Assembly (NCBI GenBank): GCA_903847655.1 | Contig: CAINEG010000266.1 | Coordinates: 1-10,528 of the forward strand | Source of the DNA: an uncultured Bacteroidota bacterium | GTDB taxonomy: Bacteria > Bacteroidota > Bacteroidia > Chitinophagales > Chitinophagaceae | Direction of reading: 5' to 3' | DNA: 10,528 bases | Part shown: positions 5,668-10,528 of the stretch, piece after piece | How positions within the stretch are numbered: position 1 is the stretch's first letter | Layout: every line of letters starts with the position of its first letter | Made by a program: the position numbers and the translations under genes | The notes under the pieces: model-generated | Database searches by the model: none | Seen by the model: only the letters and a program-made list of their open reading frames with translations | What the model was told of the DNA's origin: nothing

Positions 5668-8103
5668 TTATTTACTTGTTTTGATGATTTGCATTTTGCC
5701 ATTCATCAGCACCTTGGCATTTGCTTGAGTGGATGATTTTATTTTCAGCTGGGTCACTTGACCCGCATTCCAGCTCATCTCAATTTCAAAATTACCTCTG
5801 GTTTTTAGTCCTTTTACCGCGCCTGAAGGCCAGGCCTTGGGTAGCGCAGGCAACAATTCAATGTATTCTGAATTAGACTGGACCAACATTTCAGCCACCG
5901 CAGCCGCGCCGCCAAAATTGCCATCTATTTGAAAAGGAGGATGCGCATCTAATAAATTAGGATAAGTACCGCCCGAATTCGTGTAATTTTCTTTAGTTTC
6001 ATCTGGAGGTACATATTTTAATAATTCACGATACATTTTATAGGCATGGTCTCCGTCTTTTAATCTTGCCCATAAATTGATTCTCCATCCTTTGGACCAT
6101 CCAGTGGTTTCATCTCCTTTAATTTCTAAAGTTTTTTTGGCCGCAGCGGCTATCGAAGGTGTTTTATCTACTGTCACATGGTTACCTGGAAACAATCCAT
6201 ACAAATGTGATTGATGACGATGTTTGGGTTCGCTGTCTTCCCAATCATAATACCATTCTTGTAAATTACCCGCCTTGCCTACTTGATAGCCATGTAAATT
6301 ATTTAATGCCGTATTAATTTTACCTGCAAACTCATTGTCATTTTTTAAAACTTTTTGAGCGGCAAGAATGTCTATAAATAATTCTCTAATCATGGCTAAA
6401 TCAGCCGTGCCTCCAAAAAAGGTGGACCCTACAAAACCACTGGGCATTTTAAAAGTATTTTCTGGAGAAGTGGAGGGAGAAGTAATCAATTGACCACTAC
6501 TGTCGGGTACCAACCAAGCCAAACAAAATTCTGCCGCACCACGCATTATTGGATAAGCATTTTTTTCTAAAAAGTTTTGGTCTTGAGTATATAAATAATG
6601 TTCCCAAAGATGCGTCGAGGCCCAAGTACCACCCATGGCCCAATTGGCCCAAACAGGATCTCCATTGCCAAAATTGCCCACAGGGTTGGACATGGCCCAA
6701 ATGTCTGAATTATGATGTGCTACCCATCCTGGCATATTATAAAATGTTTTAGCAGTTATTTTACCTGTGGTAGAAAGATTTCCAATAAATTGTAAAAAAG
6801 GCAAATGCATTTCAGAAAGATTAGTGTTTTCTGCCAACCAGTAATTTTCTTCTGCATTAATATTGATGGTATAATTACTTGACCAAGGTGGTTGAATATA
6901 AGGATTCCACAAGCCTTGTAAATTAGCTGGGACGCCAGGAGTACGCGAACTTGCAATTAATAAATATCGGCCGTACTGAAAATACAATGTTTCTAAATAA
7001 GGATCTAGTTCGCCTTTCGCATAACGTTTCAAACGCTCATCGGTGGGTAGGTTCACTAAATCTTTATCAGACAATTTTAATTCAACACGTTTAAAATAAT
7101 TTTGATAATCTTTAATGTGTTGTTTTTTAATTTCAGTCCAACCCGTTTGTTTGGCATGATTCATTTGTGTTTCAGCAAGAGTAATATTGTTAAGCCCTTT
7201 GGTGGCAGGATCTTTATCATATCCATTGAAGCTAGTAGCCATGGAAACATAAATGGTAGCTTCTGTGGCACCCGCTAAACTTAAGGAAGAATCGGTTTTT
7301 GTAATTTCACCTGTGGCAGATTGAATTTGTAGATTGGCCGTAAATCGAGTACCTCTTTTGCTATCAAACATTACCGCATTGCGGGTTTTTTGCACATAGC
7401 TTGGATCTGCTTTAACTGGGGCTATTCCATTGATTTGAATGGTATTGTTGGTATTACTAGTAATGTGTTGCAAGAGCGATTGAAAATAAACAGTAAAGCC
7501 AAGTGCACCTACTTTTTTACTGGTTAAATGAATGGCAAATATTTTATCTGGATTTGAAACTAAATATTCTCTTTCTATTACATTATTGTTAGAAGTAGTC
7601 TTCACTTTTGCAATAGCGTTATCTAGGTCTAATTCTCTGTAATAATCTGTGATATAAGGATCATCATTCAATTCTAAATACAAAGTGCCTAAGGGCGCAT
7701 AAGATTCTGAAAATTTGCCTTGAATTTTTTTGATCAACTCTCCTGCTTTTTTATAATTTTTTTCCTGCAATGCTTTTCTTACCCCTGGTAAATTTTTATA
7801 GGCCTGCGGATTCATATTGGCATTGACTGGTTCGCCCGACCATAGCGTAAGGTCATTTAAATATATTTTATCTGTAGCAATGCCGCCAAATACAGTGGCC
7901 CCTTGACGACCATTGCCTAATACCAATGCTTCTTCAAAATATTGAGCCGGATTGGCATACCAAAGTTTAAGGGGTGCTTGAATAGAGGGCGCTGAAACTG
8001 AATTGATTGAAGTACTAGTGGTCTTTTTTTTAATTTGCTTTTTTTGTGCAAACAAGATTAAGGGGCAACAAACTAAAACACAAATCTTTAAAGCTACTTT
8101 CAT
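5668..8103 (-). CDS. Secreted GH95 glycoside hydrolase (alpha-L-fucosidase or alpha-L-galactosidase)
   Basis: An inverting exo-glycosidase of 811 residues, exported by a Sec signal peptide (1-19, LFA|Q; Cys12-Cys13 do not form a lipobox) followed by a Lys/Thr/Ser-rich linker to about 40. The N-terminal beta-sandwich begins LKLWYANPA (45-53) with the family motif GNGRQGATVFGG (63-74) and LNDLTLWSGEP (82-92). The helical barrel spans about 360-735. Catalytic residues match Bifidobacterium AfcA: Asn414 and Asn416 in TININAEENYW, general acid Glu548 in TSPENTF, and Asp727 in FQIDGNFGG, which activates the Asn base. A C-terminal beta domain follows from about 740. Residue 412, two before the first catalytic Asn, is Thr (codon at 6868-6870); in AfcA this is His419, and Thr is reported in an alpha-L-galactosidase of this family. 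L-galactose may therefore be the preferred sugar. It is the first gene of the minus-strand operon. Confidence 0.95.
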   Translation of the reverse strand: MKVALKICVLVCCPLILFAQKKQIKKKTTSTSINSVSAPSIQAPLKLWYANPAQYFEEALVLGNGRQGATVFGGIATDKIYLNDLTLWSGEPVNANMNPQAYKNLPGVRKALQEKNYKKAGELIKKIQGKFSESYAPLGTLYLELNDDPYITDYYRELDLDNAIAKVKTTSNNNVIEREYLVSNPDKIFAIHLTSKKVGALGFTVYFQSLLQHITSNTNNTIQINGIAPVKADPSYVQKTRNAVMFDSKRGTRFTANLQIQSATGEITKTDSSLSLAGATEATIYVSMATSFNGYDKDPATKGLNNITLAETQMNHAKQTGWTEIKKQHIKDYQNYFKRVELKLSDKDLVNLPTDERLKRYAKGELDPYLETLYFQYGRYLLIASSRTPGVPANLQGLWNPYIQPPWSSNYTININAEENYWLAENTNLSEMHLPFLQFIGNLSTTGKITAKTFYNMPGWVAHHNSDIWAMSNPVGNFGNGDPVWANWAMGGTWASTHLWEHYLYTQDQNFLEKNAYPIMRGAAEFCLAWLVPDSSGQLITSPSTSPENTFKMPSGFVGSTFFGGTADLAMIRELFIDILAAQKVLKNDNEFAGKINTALNNLHGYQVGKAGNLQEWYYDWEDSEPKHRHQSHLYGLFPGNHVTVDKTPSIAAAAKKTLEIKGDETTGWSKGWRINLWARLKDGDHAYKMYRELLKYVPPDETKENYTNSGGTYPNLLDAHPPFQIDGNFGGAAAVAEMLVQSNSEYIELLPALPKAWPSGAVKGLKTRGNFEIEMSWNAGQVTQLKIKSSTQANAKVLMNGKMQIIKTSK

Positions 8104-8134
8104 AAATAGGACTTAAATAAATATAATTAAATAG

Positions 8135-8211
8135 GTAATGAAGTTACTAAAAACCAAGGTTCGCATCAAAGAATTGTTTAAATTCAGCTACTGAACCATC
8201 CAATTCATTAC
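8135..8211. repeat. 8-bp inverted repeat, arms GTAATGAA and TTCATTAC
   Basis: GTAATGAA at 8135-8142 is exactly complementary to TTCATTAC at 8204-8211, and two G-T wobble pairs could extend the stem outward in RNA. The arms enclose 61 bases, including the smaller hairpin at 8183-8195. One arm is near the GH95 start and the other 14 bases before the PIG-L ATG, a possible arrangement for a regulator contacting both promoters. In AT-rich sequence of this length such a match can occur by chance. Confidence 0.3.
8183..8195. repeat. Short hairpin/operator-like dyad TTCAG-CTA-CTGAA
   Basis: A perfect 5-bp inverted repeat with a 3-base centre lies 30 bases upstream of the PIG-L start codon. Its size suits a binding site for a dimeric regulator, or a small hairpin in the PIG-L leader transcript. 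No T-tract follows, so it is not a terminator. No second copy was noticed elsewhere in the window, so the operator reading is only a possibility. Confidence 0.3.
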
Positions 8212-8225
8212 TTAAAAAATTTACA

Positions 8226-9119
8226 ATGAAAAATTATTTAAAAATGGCGCTCTCTTTGAGTCTTTGCTTCCTCTTCTTTGGTGTAAAATCGATAGCACAA
8301 GTCATCAATGAAAAAAGTAGAATCATTGTAATTGGCGCACATCCAGACGATTGTGACAACGAAGCGGGCGGTACTGCTGCACTATTAGCAAGTATGGGTC
8401 ATGACGTAAAATTTGTAGCAGTCACCAATGGTGATGCAGGACATCAAACGATGAAAGGAAAAGAATTGGCCGCGCGCAGGTATGCCGAAACGCAGGAGGT
8501 AGCTAAAAGATTGGGTGTTACTTATGATGTGCTTGATAATCATGATGGCGCTTTACTACCCACCTTAGAAGTGAGATTGCAAATCATCAAAAAAATTAGA
8601 GAATGGAATGCCGATGTAGTAATTGCACCAAGGCCTAATGATTATCATCCTGACCACCGATACACCGGCGTCTTAGTCCAAGATGCGGCCTATATGGTGG
8701 AAGTACCGAATGTAGCCCCAGATGCACCAGCACTTAGAAAAACACCTGTATTTTTATATGCCCAAGATCATTTTCAAAGACCCAATCCTTTTAGACCAGA
8801 TATCGTAGTAGATATTAGCACTACTTATGCAAAAAAGATTTCTGCCTTTGATGCGCATGTTTCCCAATTTTATGAGTGGATGCCTTGGATTGGAAGATAT
8901 GAAAAAGACGTGCCAGCTGGCAAAGAAGAACGCTTGCAATGGATGATGAAAATTTATGATCGTCCAATGAAAGTCAATATTAGAGCAGCGATGGTAAAAT
9001 GGTATGGTGCAGCCAAGGCAGCCAAGGCAAGACATGCAGAAGCTTTTGAAATTTGTGAATACGGCGCACAACCTAATGAAGCAGAAATTATTAGATTGTT
9101 TCCCATGCTTAAAAAATAA
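8226..9119 (+). CDS. Secreted PIG-L/LmbE-family deacetylase
   Basis: A zinc-dependent de-N-acetylase of 297 residues, related to enzymes that remove the acetyl group from N-acetylglucosamine in glycolipids or small glycosides (PIG-L, MshB, BshB). A Sec signal peptide (1-24, SIA|Q) exports it. The first motif, GAHPDDCDNEAGG (37-49), supplies zinc ligands His39 and Asp42 and catalytic base Asp41. The second, HPDH at 141-144, supplies His144 as third ligand, with His141 and Asp143 matching active-site residues of MshB. The C-terminal third, with many aromatic residues (YEWMPWIGRYE, 216-226), probably shapes the substrate pocket. The ATG follows an A-rich leader without Shine-Dalgarno. The CBM9-like gene starts 20 bases after its stop, so the two are likely co-transcribed; the GH95 operon is divergent. 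The substrate is unknown: an acetylated amino sugar is likely by family, but bacterial PIG-L proteins vary widely. Confidence 0.93.
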   Translation: MKNYLKMALSLSLCFLFFGVKSIAQVINEKSRIIVIGAHPDDCDNEAGGTAALLASMGHDVKFVAVTNGDAGHQTMKGKELAARRYAETQEVAKRLGVTYDVLDNHDGALLPTLEVRLQIIKKIREWNADVVIAPRPNDYHPDHRYTGVLVQDAAYMVEVPNVAPDAPALRKTPVFLYAQDHFQRPNPFRPDIVVDISTTYAKKISAFDAHVSQFYEWMPWIGRYEKDVPAGKEERLQWMMKIYDRPMKVNIRAAMVKWYGAAKAAKARHAEAFEICEYGAQPNEAEIIRLFPMLKK

Positions 9120-9139
9120 AACCTACCCTCAAACAATTC

Positions 9140-9856
9140 ATGATGTCAAAAAAAATAAATTTCAGTTGGTGCATCGCTTTATTATTATTTTATTGTTCTA
9201 GCCTAAATGCACAAAACAATAAGAACAGTTCCTTATTGGTGAAAAAAACAAAAGATTTTGTGCTTAGTGGCCAGGGAGATGCCGCCAATTGGAACAGTAC
9301 CGAATTTGTAGCCTTGAATAAAAAAGAACCAGGAACTGTCAACTATCATTCAAAGTTTAAAATTTTATATTCTGATTCGGGTATTTATTGTTTGTATGTT
9401 TCTGAAGATGCAAAAATTACCTCCACCTTAAAAGAAGATTTTGAAGATTTATACAATGAAGATGTAGTAGAAGCATTTTTTTGGCCGGAGGAGAAATCAG
9501 TTATTTATTTTGAATATGAGTTGTCTCCCACCAATTATGAACTGCCAATCCTAGTACCCAATTACAAGGGTAAATTTTTAGGATGGCGTCCATGGCATTA
9601 TGAAAAGGAGCGTAAAACAAGGCATGCTACTTCTATTCAAAAACAAGGAAACCAAGTACAGTCATGGACTGCAGAGTTTTTTATTCCTTATACTTTATTA
9701 AAGCCTTTACAAAATGTTCCACCTGTTTCAGGCATGAAATGGCGTGCCAATTTTTACAGGATTGATTATGATCAAGGAAATAATTTTTGGACCTGGCAGC
9801 CCACCAGATTAAATTTCCATGATTATGAAAAATTTGGCACCCTTATTTTCGAATAA
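9140..9856 (+). CDS. Secreted CBM9-like carbohydrate-binding domain protein
   Basis: A single-domain exported protein of 238 residues with a Sec signal peptide (1-24, LNA|Q; Cys19 is not in a lipobox). The mature part is one beta-sandwich of the family 9-like carbohydrate-binding type often annotated in Bacteroidota. Recognisable segments are the strand FKILYSDSGIYCLYVSED (73-90), NEDVVEAFFWPEE (106-118), WTAEFFIPYTLL (176-187), WRANFYRID (201-209) and the closing WTWQPTR with FHDYEKFGTLIF (217-237). Several Trp and Tyr residues could stack on sugars. No catalytic domain is attached, so binding rather than catalysis is the reasonable role. ATG at 9140 or the adjacent one at 9143 may be used. 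It follows the PIG-L gene by 20 bases and may help that enzyme find its substrate; this partnership is inferred only from position. Confidence 0.85.
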   Translation: MMSKKINFSWCIALLLFYCSSLNAQNNKNSSLLVKKTKDFVLSGQGDAANWNSTEFVALNKKEPGTVNYHSKFKILYSDSGIYCLYVSEDAKITSTLKEDFEDLYNEDVVEAFFWPEEKSVIYFEYELSPTNYELPILVPNYKGKFLGWRPWHYEKERKTRHATSIQKQGNQVQSWTAEFFIPYTLLKPLQNVPPVSGMKWRANFYRIDYDQGNNFWTWQPTRLNFHDYEKFGTLIFE

Positions 9857-9876
9857 ATATTGTCTTACCCAATTGA

Positions 9877-10528
9877 TTATCCTTTTGTAGGAATTAACAA
9901 CTTGTCTAAATGGTTTAGTTCTGTGGCTAATTCTGCTTTTAATTCTGCAAACACTTTGTAGGAACCTGCGGTTGGTTTGTAATCTCCCGATTCCACCACA
10001 CGCATTAAGGCAGCCAATTTATTGTTTAATTTGATAGGAAAATTTAATGGGTCTTGTGAACTTTGATTTTTCACTTGATATAAATTTTCTTCTATAGCAG
10101 AAATTTCTTGTATAAATTTATTTATTTCATTGCTTCTTTTTGGCTTTGCAGTATTCAATTCTAATTTCAATTTTTCTTTGAGCGCTCTAATTTTTATCAC
10201 GGCATCATTGGCCTTGGTTACCTCATCTCTTATTTGAATAGATAGCTTGAATTTTTCTTCCATATCCGCAATGCTGACATCGCTGGCTCTTGGATCTAGT
10301 TTGATTTCAAAAGCTGCTGTTACAGATTTTCCACCAGCAGTCATGCGTACTTGATAGTTGCCTGGAACCGCCACTGGGCCTGTATATACGGGTGCACTCC
10401 AGAAAATCATTCCTTTAAAATAAGTAGCACCCGGATATTTTAAATCCCATTCAAAACTATTTAAGCCAGGCTTAATACTTGGTGCCACTGGTTTTCTATC
10501 GTCTTCATCCTCGTCTATCAAGGCGCTG
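9877..10528 (-). CDS. C-terminal part of sortilin/VPS10-type BNR-repeat protein (truncated by window)
   Basis: The frame is open to the window edge at 10528 (upstream codons read Ser-Ala-Leu before IDEDEDD), so this is the last 217 or so residues of a larger protein; relatives are commonly about 1,000 residues with a signal peptide and beta-propeller repeats. Numbering from the Leu(TTG) codon at 10521, visible parts are an acidic patch (IDEDEDD), the conserved GLNSFEWDLKYPGA (19-32), the strand-rich GPVAVPGNYQVRM (48-60) with FEIKLDPRAS (71-80), and a charged helical bundle from 82 to 210 with FPIKLNNKLAAL (161-172). This tail layout is typical of proteins annotated as sortilin-like or BNR-type glycosyl hydrolases in Bacteroidota. 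Their activity is largely unproven. Its stop lies 20 bases from the convergent CBM9-like stop, with no hairpin terminator seen between. Confidence 0.82.
   Translation of the reverse strand, partial: SALIDEDEDDRKPVAPSIKPGLNSFEWDLKYPGATYFKGMIFWSAPVYTGPVAVPGNYQVRMTAGGKSVTAAFEIKLDPRASDVSIADMEEKFKLSIQIRDEVTKANDAVIKIRALKEKLKLELNTAKPKRSNEINKFIQEISAIEENLYQVKNQSSQDPLNFPIKLNNKLAALMRVVESGDYKPTAGSYKVFAELKAELATELNHLDKLLIPTKG

Larger units (their letters stand above)
8104..8225. promoter_or_regulatory. Divergent intergenic region between GH95 and PIG-L genes
   Basis: These 122 bases separate two head-to-head start codons and should hold promoters for both the minus-strand operon and the plus-strand PIG-L/CBM9 pair. 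The stretch is strongly AT-rich. I found no convincing pair of Bacteroidota promoter boxes (TTTG and TAnnTTTG): the nearest is TATATTTA on the minus strand at 8125-8118, with no well-spaced upstream TTTG. Two inverted repeats lie here and are listed separately. Assignment as a promoter region rests on gene orientation, not on recognised boxes. Confidence 0.6.

Noticed and set aside
5623..5682. An 11-bp direct repeat, TTACTTGTTTT, at 5623-5633 and 5672-5682, around the GH95-HD gene junction
   Set aside because: Low-complexity AT-rich sequence; one copy overlaps the GH95 C-terminal codons and no element lies between the copies, so neither an insertion footprint nor a regulatory site is supported.
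6497..6956. Several open frames of 66-67 codons overlapping the GH95 gene
   Set aside because: They are out-of-frame readings within a clearly conserved catalytic domain and show no family features.
8067..8103. Possible lipoprotein signal in the GH95 protein (Cys12-Cys13)
   Set aside because: The residues before the Cys pair (Val-Leu-Val) lack the small residue needed at -1 of a lipobox, and a signal peptidase I site at Ala19|Gln20 fits better.
8754..9136. Antisense frames of 60-105 codons opposite the PIG-L gene
   Set aside because: The PIG-L protein is complete with conserved motifs; the antisense products have no recognisable features.
9857..9876. Possible bidirectional terminator between the CBM9-like and sortilin-type genes
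   Set aside because: The 20-base gap contains no GC-rich stem and no T-tract on either strand.

Overview
The window looks like a chromosomal segment of an AT-rich Bacteroidota bacterium, most likely of the Chitinophagaceae type. The evidence is the family mix (GH95 glycosidase, secreted PIG-L deacetylase, CBM9-like protein, M14 peptidase with a GATase-like tail, sortilin-type propeller protein), weak or absent Shine-Dalgarno sequences, and signal peptides that all appear to end in Ala|Gln. It is densely packed with eight protein genes. No gap exceeds about 120 bases. I see no tRNA, rRNA, CRISPR array, insertion sequence or phage gene.

Layout. Positions 1-2278 (+): the 3' part of a sodium/solute symporter gene, then a complete myo-inositol oxygenase gene. 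The pair suggests uptake of a polyol or sugar, probably myo-inositol, followed by oxidation to D-glucuronate. Positions 2284-8103 (-): a likely three-gene operon, transcribed in the order GH95 alpha-L-fucosidase/galactosidase, small cytoplasmic HD-domain hydrolase, large secreted M14 metallocarboxypeptidase-like protein. Its last gene converges on the oxygenase gene with only 5 bp between stop codons. Positions 8104-8225: a divergent intergenic region holding two small inverted repeats, and the only obvious regulatory space in the window. Positions 8226-9856 (+): a two-gene unit coding for a secreted PIG-L/LmbE deacetylase and a secreted CBM9-like domain protein. Positions 9877-10528 (-): the C-terminal end of a large secreted sortilin/VPS10-type (BNR-repeat) protein, cut by the window edge.

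Working together (inference): four complete proteins are exported and concern carbohydrate or peptide breakdown (GH95, PIG-L, CBM9-like, M14), while the symporter and oxygenase handle a small sugar or polyol inside the cell. No SusC/SusD pair is present, so this is not a canonical polysaccharide utilisation locus within the visible range. The most informative details are a complete active site in a bacterial MIOX, and a threonine in the GH95 enzyme at the position that I recall separating alpha-L-galactosidases from alpha-L-fucosidases. I do not see a clearly new defence or mobile system here.
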